Source: Prevotella sp. (GTDB lineage Bacteria > Bacteroidota > Bacteroidia > Bacteroidales > Bacteroidaceae). From it: 64,000 nt of DNA. Positions within the stretch are counted from its first letter, which is position 1. Each line of letters opens with the position of its first letter. The position numbers were made by a program, and so were the translations under genes. The stretch is taken from assembly GCA_017618275.1 (NCBI GenBank), contig JAFZUS010000028.1, positions 16,513-80,512 of the forward strand, in the 5' to 3' direction. Below the pieces are notes generated by a model, which saw only the letters and a program-made list of their open reading frames with translations, was not told the DNA's origin and made no database searches. This document shows, piece after piece, positions 22,001-28,267 of the stretch.

Positions 22001-25000
22001 CCAAGGCAGCGTCTTCGCTGCCGGTGCAGGTTTGGAGACCCATGGCTACTCGGCATTGGTGCGCGGCACCAGTACCGTCACCGTCCAGGGCAGCGCCAAG
22101 GTAAAGAAGAATGTCTATGGCGGCGGAGAGAAGGCCTCAGTGGGAAGATATAAGGTGAAGATTGCTGATGGTAATCCTGATGATGCACCTGACGACTTGC
22201 CTAATGGAATGCCGTATGGCTTGAAAGCCGGTGGAATAAGTTATGTCGTGATTCAAGGCAATGCAGAAATCGGAACAGCCAACGTCGCTACAACTGGTCA
22301 CGTCTATGGTGCAGGTCAGGGTGTTGAGCCAGGTAATTATGATTTTGTTTCTGAAGACGATTATAGTGGAGAAGGAAAATATAAGATAGATGAGCATCAG
22401 CCCAAACGCATGATTGGCAATAATACTTGGGAGTATTTCGGTAGTGAGAGTGCTTACCATCAGTATCTTGAGACCTTGGCCATATCTGCTTCCACCGATG
22501 TAACCATCAATGGAACCAAAACCACGGGATACAATGTCATGGGCTCCGTATTCGGTGGCAGTGAGAGCGGTTTCGTGTATCAGAATACAGACGTGAAGAT
22601 TCAGGGTGGCACCGTTAAGGGTGACGCCTTTGGCGGTGGTCGTGGTCTCGCTTCTTTCGCAGAGGCTGGACGTGTGAGATGGAACACCAACCTCGCTGTC
22701 AGTGGCGGTACTGTCGAGGGCAATGTGTATGGCGGCGGTAACCTGGGTGATGTGGGTACCATCTACAAGCCTACTGGCTCTTACGATTATATCTGGAGAA
22801 ATACTGATGCCAATGGTAATAATATGGATGAAGACCATAACAATACCTCTGGTAATAACACTATCGTTGTTACAGATGAGAATCCCAATACTAACACTGG
22901 CATTTGCACGGTTACCATCTCTGGTGGTACGATAGGTATTGATGATCCTTCCGACAAGACCAAGCATGGTAATGTGTTCGGAGCAGGTGAGGGCCTTGCC
23001 ACCACTTTCTGGTGTGAGAAAGCCATAGCATTCGCCACGAATGTTAGCATCAGCGGTGCTTCCACAACTGTGAAAGGTAACGTTTATGGTGGTGGTGAGG
23101 TAGGCCGCATAGAAGATGATGTGAAAGTGATGGTAGGTACTGCGAGTGCATCAGATGCCCCCTCTATTACGGGTAGCGTCTTTGGTGGCGGTGCCGGTGT
23201 GGAGACTCACGGCTACTCGGCTCTGGTGCGTGGCAACACGAAAGTCAACGTTGAGGGCCGAGCCAGTGTAGGACATAGCGTCTATGGTGGCGGAGAGATT
23301 GCTTCGGTAGGCAAGTATGGCCTTGATAAAGATAAAATGCCGTCAATATTGAAAGGCGGCGGCTATTGCTATGTCACCGTCCAGGGCAATGCCACCATCA
23401 CAGATGACGTCTTTGGTGCCGGTGAGGGTGTCAAGTCTCATTTCGACAATTCTAATTCAGATCGTTCGAAGCGATCAAGACGTATGACGGTCTATTCTAA
23501 TTCTGATGATTTCCCTGATGGAAAACAATATCCTGCTTCAGGTTATACTTGGGAGTATTATGAAGATTATCCCGGTGGTTATGCAGGACCGAAATTTGTA
23601 TGGGATTATCTCCAGGATGGGCCCGCCTATTCAACGTATCTTGAGACGCTGGCCTTGGCCACACATCCCGAAGTGACCATCGACGGCACTGCCTCTATCA
23701 GCGGCTCTGTCTTTGGCGGCGGCGAGTTGGGTCTTACCAAAGGCAGCGTCATCGTGAACATCCAAGGCGGTACGATAGCCGAAGATGTGTATGGCGGTGG
23801 CTCGCTGGCCGATACGAACACAACAACTAAAGCCGATCTCAACAATGATGGAACATTAGAAGATTACTCTCCCACCACAACGGTAAAACTGAAGAGCGGC
23901 ACCATTAACCGTAATGTTTATGGCGGCGGACTGGGACAGTTGGCGAAGGATGCCGTGGCTGAAGTTCTTTATACTGCTGAAGATGCAGAAGTAATTGCAG
24001 GAACTAAGCAAGAAGGTGATGTTAAGACTCCTGGAGTTGCAGCCCAGTCTGCCATTCCGGCCAAGGTCTATGGTGAAGTGCTGGTGGAACTTAACAAACC
24101 AGTAACAACGACTCAGACTACAGGTGAGGGAGAGGGCGCTTCTTCCACTTCCACTACCACATACGGCGACTGTGTGGTGAAGGGTGCCATCTTCGGCTGT
24201 AATAACCTGAACGGCAGCCCGCAGAAAGATGTCACCGTCCATGTGTATAAGACACAGGGATGGACGGAAGGTACTGGAGATAATGTAGTCAGCCATGATG
24301 TGTCGGCAGGAAAGAACAGTACCAATCCAACTAAGAATACTGGTGTCTACGAACTGACTGCCGTCTATGGCGGCGGCAATCTGGCTGCCTATTATCCTGA
24401 TGGTGCCACGACCAGTTCTACAGCCAAGGCCAACGTCATCATCGACGGTTGTAAACTGACTAGTATCCGGAGCGTTTATGGCGGCGGTAATGCTGCGTCG
24501 GCACCGGCTACGGAGGTGACTGTGAACGGTACGTATGAGATTGGTGAGGTATTCGGTGGCGGTAACGGTAAGGACTCTTATCAGATAGATGGTAAGACCT
24601 ACGAGAACCCGGGTGCCAACGTCGGTTACAAGAGTTATGCATATCATACTTGGAATGCAACACCCGACCCTGGACAGTATGTCGTCTCAGAATATACCTC
24701 TTCCGACGGAGCAGGTAAAGATGCCTCTACCAAGGAAAAGCGTGAAGCCAACTATGCCTATGGCACGGGAAAGACCCAGGTGAATATCTACGGCGGTACG
24801 GTTCATTCCATCTACGGTGGATCGAATTCTAAGGGTAATGTGCGTGTGGCATCTGTGGCACTGCTCGATGGTGAGGCAGTAGCAGAAGGCGATGATGATT
24901 ATTGTCCCTTTGATGTCGATGAGGCCTACGGTGGTGGTAAGAATGCCGACATGGACGGTACGGCCACATTGATCATGTCTTGTATTAATGGCTTGTCGGA

Positions 25001-26051
25001 AGTATATGGCGGTGCGAAGGATGCTGACGTGAACAGTGATGTCAGCCTGACAATCACCAACGGTACTTACGGTCAGGTGTTTGGAGGCAATAATGTCGGT
25101 GGACGCATCAGTGGTGCTATTACAGTGAACGTTGAGGAAACGGGATGTAAGCCGGTCATCATCGGTGAACTGTATGGTGGCGGTAACAAAGCCTGCTACT
25201 CTATCTATGGCTATAAAGATTCCGGTCGTAAGGACGAAGACGGCAAGACTATATGGTTACCGTTTAAGGCCGGGGATGCTGCCACGACTGTTGGAGGAGT
25301 GACATATACCCCACAGACTGAAGCAACGAAATACGGTAATCCTGTAGTGAATGTCCATTCATTTACGAGTATCGGTACTATCTACGGTGGCGGTTATGGT
25401 GAAACTGCTGTGATGGTGGGCAGCCCGACGGTGAACGTCGATGTCTACGAAGGCAGATATTACAACGACACTAAATCTGTTATCAATCCTAATGCTAAAG
25501 TGGTAGGAGCAACCGTGAAGTATTCTGGAGAAGGCTATGACAAGGGCTATCCTATTCCGACCCACACGAAGGGTGATATCGGTGCCATCAATACCATCTT
25601 CGGTGGTGGTAATGCTGCTGAGGTGGTTGGCAACACGACGGTGAACATCGGTACTCATACGGGCGAAGAATTGGATGAGTATGAGAAAGTGCCTGATGCA
25701 GATATCACTGTTGGCACAACAGATGTTTCAAGTTATTATACCTATAGCTCGGCAAGTTATACTGCCGCCTCTGGCACTGCCGTAGAAGGCACTACCTACT
25801 ACCAGAAGACAGGCGATGTATATAGTGTAGTGGAAATTGCAGCCGGTTCGGAAATTGGAGCAGACTGCTATACTCTTACCAGCGAAGCAGGTTATACTGC
25901 TGCTACAGGAAAAGCCGCAGCAGATACCACCTACTATTGGAAAAAGACTGTGAAGGGTGCCGACATCCGTGGTAACGTCTATGGCGGCGGTAACAATGCT
26001 CCTGTGACGGGCGACACTAACGTTGTCATCGGAAAACAAGCCACAGAGTAA
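13059..26051 (+). CDS. Giant YGGG-repeat secreted protein, 4330 aa
   Basis: The frame is open from 12903, but translation should start at the ATG at 13059 (or 13068). This gives MAYMTRYRLIYT..., matching the upstream paralog's signal peptide (cut after SMAQ). The mature protein is almost entirely GGG-turn repeats. A large module, GGGE[IV]GR[VI]E...THGYSAL[VL]RG...GGGE[KI]A[ST]VG[RK]Y, occurs five times (about 13420, 14650, 17890, 21910, 23080). Linkers with SKRMM and WEYF...FLETLA lie between modules. Two copies of a small GTA[VA]xGTTYY segment are at about 15680 and 25780, with a third weaker one at 25905. Block 13140-17440 is paralogous to 21650-25690. There are few cysteines, no adhesin anchor and no type IX C-terminal domain. 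A terminator follows 22 bp after the stop. Role unknown; a cell-surface or matrix protein is inferred. Confidence 0.85.
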   Translation: MAYMTRYRLIYTLLLTALLAGGSITSMAQTTGVRVKGNVYGGGNLADVKTNTAVNMSTGTVEKNVFGGGKGKADNFTCDKAMVGIGINDDGVTLVSGTGENAIYTLKDGGTTVTITNGRVKGDVYGGGEIGRVERNTIVTIGEEGNTTLTPIVEGHVFGAGKGLETHGYSALVRGNATVTIQGQAEVWQNVHGGGEKASVGRYYVAQTQPDADAYHVRIGMPCYLKAGGKCTVNILDGATIGKEVNTGDVYGAGQGIKPDYRETDDAVTGKKRSKRMMPHVEYASGIGHNPDDEGTTWDYYVDDEGHQDTRYVWEYFTGSTGPNDYLLFVETLARASETDVVIGGKRVDASTITTSSGSPTVKGTVYGGSESGFVYYGTLVNIPNGTVKGDAFGGGKGLDSYSEAGRVRRNTNLTVNGGTVEGNVYGGGSLGDVGYITKNFTNYNHTWKQNNGETPNASHNNSPSAPATNTGVCNVTISNGSTIGINGTVSSEHGNVFGAGKGKDDTWWCEKAMVFATNVNVSGASTKVYGSVFGGGEIGRVEDDAKVTIGTSGGSDAPNITGSVFGAGKGLATHGYSALLRGNTEVTVQGGATVGHSVYGGGEIATVGRYVVVNGVPTEPDGGGDCTVTIKDNAEIAEDVFGAGQGVDPTTYRASGEDRSKRMMVYDSGRDYAGGPYEWEYITTYGTSYDGPKYVWEYFTEAQYRTFLETLALASDTEVEIGGTSGKTTKVNGSVYGGSESGFLQRHTQVTIKDYCEIGTTSGTTGGNVFGGGKGLAGYDAGGRVSGYTDVTISGGTMYGSVYGGGENGIVKGGVKVNMNGGTVNKDVYGGGALADTNTGNGSDYIAVPEIPSNPKNAGLYEKTYVSAGSGTAVAGTTYYEYKDGKHVVKSVAVGDPLTDLYVVEYTSTTNETVVANKAYYTQTHPTTVNLLGGTIKGDAYGGGLGQKTGFYNSQNQIAGSDIPAVVNGDIYVNLGSNGSSTATSFYTIYDNAGTTDKPIQVIKSGRIFGCNNLLGSPQGDVTVTVWRTVAGNGGTKVRTTAAAKASNKTIKENYPDDYESHGYVTPTYEVAAVYGGGNLAPYETVGKKTHVIINGCDLTSIETVYGGGNAAAVPETAVDVNSCYEIGSLFGGGNGKDKYKKGNTWTTNLGANVNGNANTLIYGGTVHEAYGGSNEKGTITGNVTIDIADSGLDPDDPNYCEQNVEKLVGAGKNADVNGDLKIIMGCKPETKIPLVYGGADNANVNGNVELTITSGNFGKVFGGNNDGGSIKGHIFLNIEETTCIPINIDHLYLCGNNAAYSQYGYYVKTTQTEAGTGIGDPDNEIAELTDAGKIQLVPRESADDTHKAVKKYEYDESGGVSWEVYSGDEGDKCEYPAPNLNVISCTSIGEVFGGGYGEDATVYGNPKVNINMIPGAHADEIDRNGVTGNNHALGAIGAVYGGGDAAAVHGNTTVNVGTATTVDVYEFAQVSGEWKLQYGTDGVTPKMHTENVEGAYITGNLYGGGKLADVTGNTYVNVCAEQVAVLDANDEPTGEYTYNIVNITGTDYQGVIIGGNVYGGGEGYAKMEAGTAGEAFLCAKAMIGVDGEGIAHPNGGTNVVIANGTVAGNVYGGGKVGRVEKNTKVTIGIGEGTGTSEAASTPVIEGNVFGAGAGVDTHGYSALVRGTSTVLVEGDAKVLGSVYGGGEKASVGRYKVVDGLPQALNNASAPTSGYCYVTIRGYAEIGPDDMEMTKDGGPSDAGHVFGACQGVLPYDGVNDGVQPFHMNGQQVLDANGKWDGKSWEDEEKKYPVYNANAVLDAGYAKFIKSLALATQTEVTISGNPFIKGSVYGGSENGYVQYDTHVTISGGQIGNGYVQMKDDGTNLDTKRSVNRRYTAKEWADGRLFAESDPDYTAGTDTELEGLVSPDASTHYYTSSLPECASWPYGENIGTAESPQMIYAPYDKFAQTTSGNEEKYEGGSTTHGGRRMGSDGHTFYGNVFGGGSGYYPYKPGRWFEDAGAVYGNTYLTITGGHILTSVYGGNEMTDVGKYDANDNLKLVSGGTCYVTMIGGTIGVPRTLGQIQAHPVTCYLFGAGKGDQRVFFNKSTNVGNAVIHISDDARIYGSVLGGGEDGHVMKDVTLNIGGTVLPTAVSGNSALTSVFTGVSLVGSKTVDEVNYPYIGTWGTSYVDGNVFGGGRGFGGDAYTAGNVAGSVTMKIMGGSILGSVYGGGRLGSVGYGLFDAKTTSGADMPGYGEMRPDNTTESYSGSSGSLANFKRGYVDIEISGGTIGNDHEYLYVAPNTSAADLATLKTNNYMPNTEFELVKDANNNDVYRLKHTKGGNVFAGGMGRRLQLDNSTPISSIDWMKLGNVKQTKLKITGGTIKSNVYGGGELGAVTHANGSTTEGGKTEIEISGTAIIGSEVKETVTIPATDTTPASTQNIVRYTFGSVYGAGMGSEDDTSTEEKIGGRVEGSTKISMSGGTVNASVYGGGELAVVQGSHTIKDYEDNTKTVNVGTEINISAGTIGYDQDGFGGATMGNVYGAGKGSLNTPKAGLIMNNTRIKITGSPTIYHNIYGGGAYASVGTFTFDTNGPTITNETTGTGKAEVIIEGGTIGINGHENGMIFGSSRGDVAKPDASTEKDPNNKLAWVLDTHVVIGTKDSNTGPQIRGSVYGSGENGHVLNNTTVDIHSGTIGIDNDTQKAFDITSNGVTYNGAEYPSRGNVYGGGCGTDTYSITTDTGDDAGTKYYFNPTAGIVRGNATINMDGGKVVRAIYGGGAMGSIGKYHRKTATTTNLYVPEPMESCEPNTGLCTINISRGQVGPDNLKANLDAGNVFGAGRGEIHNTVEYPNLERLVYTNNTIVNVSGTADVKGSVYGGGETGNVLNNTEVNVCAQKQTSGTTVTYTATSGTPTIGGNVYGGGKGSADNFKCDKAMVGLVDQGVDEDNNLQPGGTTVRIFNGTVTGNVYGGGEIARVERNTVVEIGAATGTTAPTIQGSVFAAGAGLETHGYSALVRGTSTVTVQGSAKVKKNVYGGGEKASVGRYKVKIADGNPDDAPDDLPNGMPYGLKAGGISYVVIQGNAEIGTANVATTGHVYGAGQGVEPGNYDFVSEDDYSGEGKYKIDEHQPKRMIGNNTWEYFGSESAYHQYLETLAISASTDVTINGTKTTGYNVMGSVFGGSESGFVYQNTDVKIQGGTVKGDAFGGGRGLASFAEAGRVRWNTNLAVSGGTVEGNVYGGGNLGDVGTIYKPTGSYDYIWRNTDANGNNMDEDHNNTSGNNTIVVTDENPNTNTGICTVTISGGTIGIDDPSDKTKHGNVFGAGEGLATTFWCEKAIAFATNVSISGASTTVKGNVYGGGEVGRIEDDVKVMVGTASASDAPSITGSVFGGGAGVETHGYSALVRGNTKVNVEGRASVGHSVYGGGEIASVGKYGLDKDKMPSILKGGGYCYVTVQGNATITDDVFGAGEGVKSHFDNSNSDRSKRSRRMTVYSNSDDFPDGKQYPASGYTWEYYEDYPGGYAGPKFVWDYLQDGPAYSTYLETLALATHPEVTIDGTASISGSVFGGGELGLTKGSVIVNIQGGTIAEDVYGGGSLADTNTTTKADLNNDGTLEDYSPTTTVKLKSGTINRNVYGGGLGQLAKDAVAEVLYTAEDAEVIAGTKQEGDVKTPGVAAQSAIPAKVYGEVLVELNKPVTTTQTTGEGEGASSTSTTTYGDCVVKGAIFGCNNLNGSPQKDVTVHVYKTQGWTEGTGDNVVSHDVSAGKNSTNPTKNTGVYELTAVYGGGNLAAYYPDGATTSSTAKANVIIDGCKLTSIRSVYGGGNAASAPATEVTVNGTYEIGEVFGGGNGKDSYQIDGKTYENPGANVGYKSYAYHTWNATPDPGQYVVSEYTSSDGAGKDASTKEKREANYAYGTGKTQVNIYGGTVHSIYGGSNSKGNVRVASVALLDGEAVAEGDDDYCPFDVDEAYGGGKNADMDGTATLIMSCINGLSEVYGGAKDADVNSDVSLTITNGTYGQVFGGNNVGGRISGAITVNVEETGCKPVIIGELYGGGNKACYSIYGYKDSGRKDEDGKTIWLPFKAGDAATTVGGVTYTPQTEATKYGNPVVNVHSFTSIGTIYGGGYGETAVMVGSPTVNVDVYEGRYYNDTKSVINPNAKVVGATVKYSGEGYDKGYPIPTHTKGDIGAINTIFGGGNAAEVVGNTTVNIGTHTGEELDEYEKVPDADITVGTTDVSSYYTYSSASYTAASGTAVEGTTYYQKTGDVYSVVEIAAGSEIGADCYTLTSEAGYTAATGKAAADTTYYWKKTVKGADIRGNVYGGGNNAPVTGDTNVVIGKQATE
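13140..17440 (+). repeat. Block A of an internal duplication in the giant gene
   Basis: The order of sub-modules here recurs at 21650-25690. The shared order is AMVG, GGGEIGRVERN, THGYSAL, GGGEKASVGRY, GGSESGFV, TVKGDAFGGG, a second THGYSAL module, GCNNL.GSPQ, NLA.Y, GGGNAA and VFGGNN.GG. The copies are diverged but keep both order and spacing. A partial third copy of the first part lies at about 17720-18560. Confidence 0.7.
21650..25690 (+). repeat. Block A' of the internal duplication in the giant gene
   Basis: This is the second copy of the 13140-17440 block, as judged from translated motifs. Examples are TVKGDAFGGGRG at about 22611, GRVRWNTNL at 22669, GCNNLNGSPQ at 24196 and VFGGNNVGGRI at 25078. 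The segment between the blocks (17.5-21.6 kb) uses the same repeat style with different linkers. Confidence 0.7.
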
Positions 26052-26072
26052 TAGCATTGATACCCTTTAAAT

Positions 26073-26113
26073 AGCGCTACGATAACCCCATGGTTATTTG
26101 TAGCGCTTTTTTG
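26073..26113 (+). terminator. Intrinsic terminator of the YGGG operon
   Basis: AGCGCTAC (26073-26080) pairs with GTAGCGCT (26100-26107), with ATAACC/GGTTAT as an inner stem, followed by TTTTTT. Confidence 0.9.
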
Positions 26114-26125
26114 TTAGCCATTCCC

Positions 26126-26234
26126 TTGCTACATCCTTGCTATACCTCTGCTACATCCTTGCTATTCCTTCGCTATTCCTTCGCCCTTCCTTCGCCCTTC
26201 CTTCGCCCTTCCACCTCCCTTGCATCTCCCTTCC
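26126..26234. repeat. Degenerate 10-11 bp tandem repeats
   Basis: GCTACATCCTT/GCTATTCCTT units change into three direct 11-bp units TTCGCCCTTCC (26180-26212) and then CCTCCCTTGCA-like copies. No function can be seen; the tract directly precedes the Rpn-like remnant. Confidence 0.7.
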
Positions 26235-26238
26235 ACTG

Positions 26239-26394
26239 AAAATATACGGGGCTGAGGCTTGTGAAGTACGTGCTGAAGGTCGGGCTGAGGCCATGAAGGA
26301 AACTGCTCGTAATCTGAAGTCAATTGGGATGCCAAGTGAAGATATCGCAAAAGTGACGGGACTTACTCTGGAAGAAATCAAAGAACTATCATGA
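26239..26394 (+). pseudogene. C-terminal remnant of an Rpn-like PD-(D/E)XK nuclease/transposase
   Basis: The final 50 codons read as the tail usual for Rpn/PDDEXK_2 proteins: a charged RAEGRAEAM segment, an amphipathic helix with ARNLKSIGMP, and EDIAKVTGLTLEEI. The nuclease domain is missing. The frame extends upstream to 26137 only through the tandem repeat, giving low-complexity peptide. It is probably a decayed mobile-gene remnant; a short functional gene cannot be excluded. Confidence 0.6.
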
Positions 26395-26400
26395 AATAGA

Positions 26401-26427
26401 AAGGCCCTCCGTTTGGGAGGGCTTTTT
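26401..26427. terminator. Terminator between the Rpn remnant and mgtC-like gene
   Basis: GCCCTCC (26404-26410) pairs with GGAGGGC (26416-26422) and TTTTT follows. It is 3 bp from the stop of the opposing MgtC-like gene and may serve both strands. Confidence 0.8.
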
Positions 26428-26429
26428 GG

Positions 26430-26894
26430 TTATTGCTTGTCCGACTTGTCGCGCTTCTTGTCGAACTTCTTTAGGATAATCCTGAAGGCTTCGAGGCCGA
26501 CAAGGACAAGGACGGTCGAAAAGGCTGCAAGGATGTACATACCGCCTCCGCAGGCCAGACCGATGGCGGCGGTGACCCAGAGACCGGCAGCGGTGGTGAG
26601 ACCACGGATGGCATTCTCGTTCTTCTGGAAGATGATGGTGCCTGCACCGATGAAACCGATACCGGATACGACCTGGGCCGCCACACGCGATACATCCCAG
26701 CGGTGTTCTGGCGATCCGAGAGCACCCTCGAAGCCATAGGCGGAGACAATCATAAACAGGGCCGAACCCAATGCCACGAGGAAGTGGGTGCGGAAACCGG
26801 CTTCCTTGGCACGGTACTCACGTTCCAGACCGATGGCACCGCCTAACAGCGCTGCCACGAATATCCTCAATATAAAATCCCAAGTCATTTCCAT
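26430..26894 (-). CDS. MgtC/SapB family membrane protein
   Basis: The 154-aa protein has LLGGAIGLERE near residue 16, followed by RTH.LVALGSALF and QVVSGIGFIGAGTI, the signature segments of the MgtC N-terminal membrane domain. Four or more hydrophobic helices are visible. The soluble C-terminal ACT-like domain of long MgtC proteins is absent and the protein ends in a Lys/Asp-rich tail, so it is of the short YhiD/SapB type. Such proteins are linked to magnesium limitation and to growth in host cells; the role here is not known. It is monocistronic, with a terminator directly downstream. Confidence 0.88.
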   Translation of the reverse strand: MEMTWDFILRIFVAALLGGAIGLEREYRAKEAGFRTHFLVALGSALFMIVSAYGFEGALGSPEHRWDVSRVAAQVVSGIGFIGAGTIIFQKNENAIRGLTTAAGLWVTAAIGLACGGGMYILAAFSTVLVLVGLEAFRIILKKFDKKRDKSDKQ

Positions 26895-26900
26895 ATAATA

Positions 26901-27038
26901 ATAATGAGTAATTAGTAATTAGAAATTAGTAATTATGATTACCCTGCAAGCCATTCATGACCGCAAAAATACTGACTGCAAATTCTCGTCTATAGAAGAA
27001 ATCATAATTATTCATTACTCATTACTAATTATTAATTC
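26901..27038. repeat. AT-rich inverted-repeat element
   Basis: The left arm (26901-26943, AATGAGTAATTAG...ATTATGATTA) and right arm (27001-27038, ATCATAATTATTC...CTAATTATT) are complementary and enclose about 60 bp without coding sense. The right arm encodes the last residues (IISNE) and the stop of the GNAT gene. Confidence 0.75.
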
Positions 27039-28160
27039 TTTCTTATAGCACCGGTGGCGGCGGTAGGGGATGGACTCTAAGTATTGCCATTGTGAGAGGA
27101 CACCCTCATTGGTCTCCATCTGAGGACCGGTGACGGCCCACTCGAAGCCGTAGCGCTGGAACTGACGGATGAGGTCGTCGAAGATGAGGGCATTGGCGCC
27201 CTTGCTGCGGTATTCGGGCAGTACACCAATCAACAACAGGTCGACGATATTCGTCTTGTGCCACTTCAGGATCTTCAGCAGATGCCACCAGCCGAAAGGC
27301 AGGAAGCGTCCGTCGCGGGTCTTTTGTAAGGCGCGGGAGAACGAGGGGAAGGTAATGCCGAAGCCGATCATCTTCTCACCGTCCATGACGGCGGTGACGA
27401 GGTTCAGGTCGGCAATCTTGATGTAGTCGTTGACGAGTTTGTCTATCTGTTGCTGTGAGAGTTCGGAGAAACCATAGAGGTCTTTGTATGTGGCGTTGAG
27501 CAGGTGGAACACCTCGCGCCCCCAACCCTCATCAATGAGTTCACGACGCGTGAACTTATGTACGCTGAGGCCATAGCGTTTCTGCACCAGTTGGGTGGTC
27601 TTGGCAAACTTGTCGGGCACCACCTCCGGCACCTTTACCTTATATTCCAGGTAGTCGTTGTCCTTCACAAACCCGCTCATGCGCTCCAGATGTTGCGCGT
27701 AGTAGGGGTGGTTGTAGTTGACATACATCGTGGAGAGTTCCTCGAAACCCTCGACGAGCATTCCCTCACGGTCGGTATCGATGAATCCCATCGGACCGAC
27801 AATCTCGTTCATCCCCTTCTCACGCCCCCAGTCTTCAACGGCTTTTAGAAGAGCGGTGGACACCTCGATATCATCGATGAAATCGAACCATCCGAAGCGG
27901 ATGGCCTGGCGCTTCCAGCGTTCGTTGGCACGGTGGTTGATGATGGCTGCCACGCGCCCCACCACCTTTCCTCCGTCCATTGCCAGGAAGTATTGGGCCT
28001 CGCAACACTCAAACGATGGGTTCTTGTCGCGCCGTAACGTCGCCATCTCATCCGAATAAAGATAGGGAACGGCGTAGTTGCTGCCACGATAGAGGTCGTA
28101 GTAGAACTGGATGAACTGCTCCAATTGCTTGGTATTGGTAACTCTCTTTATCTGAATCAC
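27015..28160 (-). CDS. GNAT-fold N-acetyltransferase-like protein
   Basis: The protein is about 381 aa when started at the GTG at 28160, giving VIQIKRVTNTKQLEQF. The open frame extends to 28247, but that part lies upstream of the -7 box at 28165-28172. A segment AQYFLAMDGGKVVGRVAAI looks like the central strands of a GNAT fold, and LLIGVLPEYRSKGANALIF like the acetyl-CoA-binding loop. Large proteins of this type are conserved in Bacteroidota and their substrate is unknown. The C-terminus ELIISNE is encoded by the inverted-repeat element at 26901-27038. It is divergent from the acyl-CoA synthetase gene. Confidence 0.75.
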   Translation of the reverse strand: MIQIKRVTNTKQLEQFIQFYYDLYRGSNYAVPYLYSDEMATLRRDKNPSFECCEAQYFLAMDGGKVVGRVAAIINHRANERWKRQAIRFGWFDFIDDIEVSTALLKAVEDWGREKGMNEIVGPMGFIDTDREGMLVEGFEELSTMYVNYNHPYYAQHLERMSGFVKDNDYLEYKVKVPEVVPDKFAKTTQLVQKRYGLSVHKFTRRELIDEGWGREVFHLLNATYKDLYGFSELSQQQIDKLVNDYIKIADLNLVTAVMDGEKMIGFGITFPSFSRALQKTRDGRFLPFGWWHLLKILKWHKTNIVDLLLIGVLPEYRSKGANALIFDDLIRQFQRYGFEWAVTGPQMETNEGVLSQWQYLESIPYRRHRCYKKELIISNE

Positions 28161-28164
28161 GCTG

Positions 28165-28172
28165 CAAAGGTA
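28165..28172 (-). promoter_or_regulatory. -7 box of the GNAT gene
   Basis: TACCTTTG is read on the minus strand. It places transcription within a few bases of the GTG start, so the mRNA would be nearly leaderless. Confidence 0.55.
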
Positions 28173-28236
28173 CACATTTTTTAGGAATAAAACATATTTT
28201 TTCTGTGAGAATCTGTGTAATCTGTGGCTTTTTTCG

Positions 28237-28244
28237 TACCTTTG
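28237..28244 (+). promoter_or_regulatory. -7 box of the acyl-CoA synthetase gene
   Basis: TACCTTTG lies 24 bp before the ATG at 28268. It also excludes the upstream in-frame ATG at 28205 as start. Confidence 0.7.
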
Positions 28245-28267
28245 CATCCAAAATTAGTAGGATACGT

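Noticed and set aside
26137-26238. Start of the Rpn-like frame at 26137 as a real signal peptide
   Set aside because: The hydrophobic N-terminus is only translated tandem repeat DNA and lies straight after the upstream terminator.
28205-28267. Longer start of the acyl-CoA synthetase
   Set aside because: The -7 box at 28237-28244 lies inside this stretch, and the extension MRICVICGFF has no counterpart in the family.
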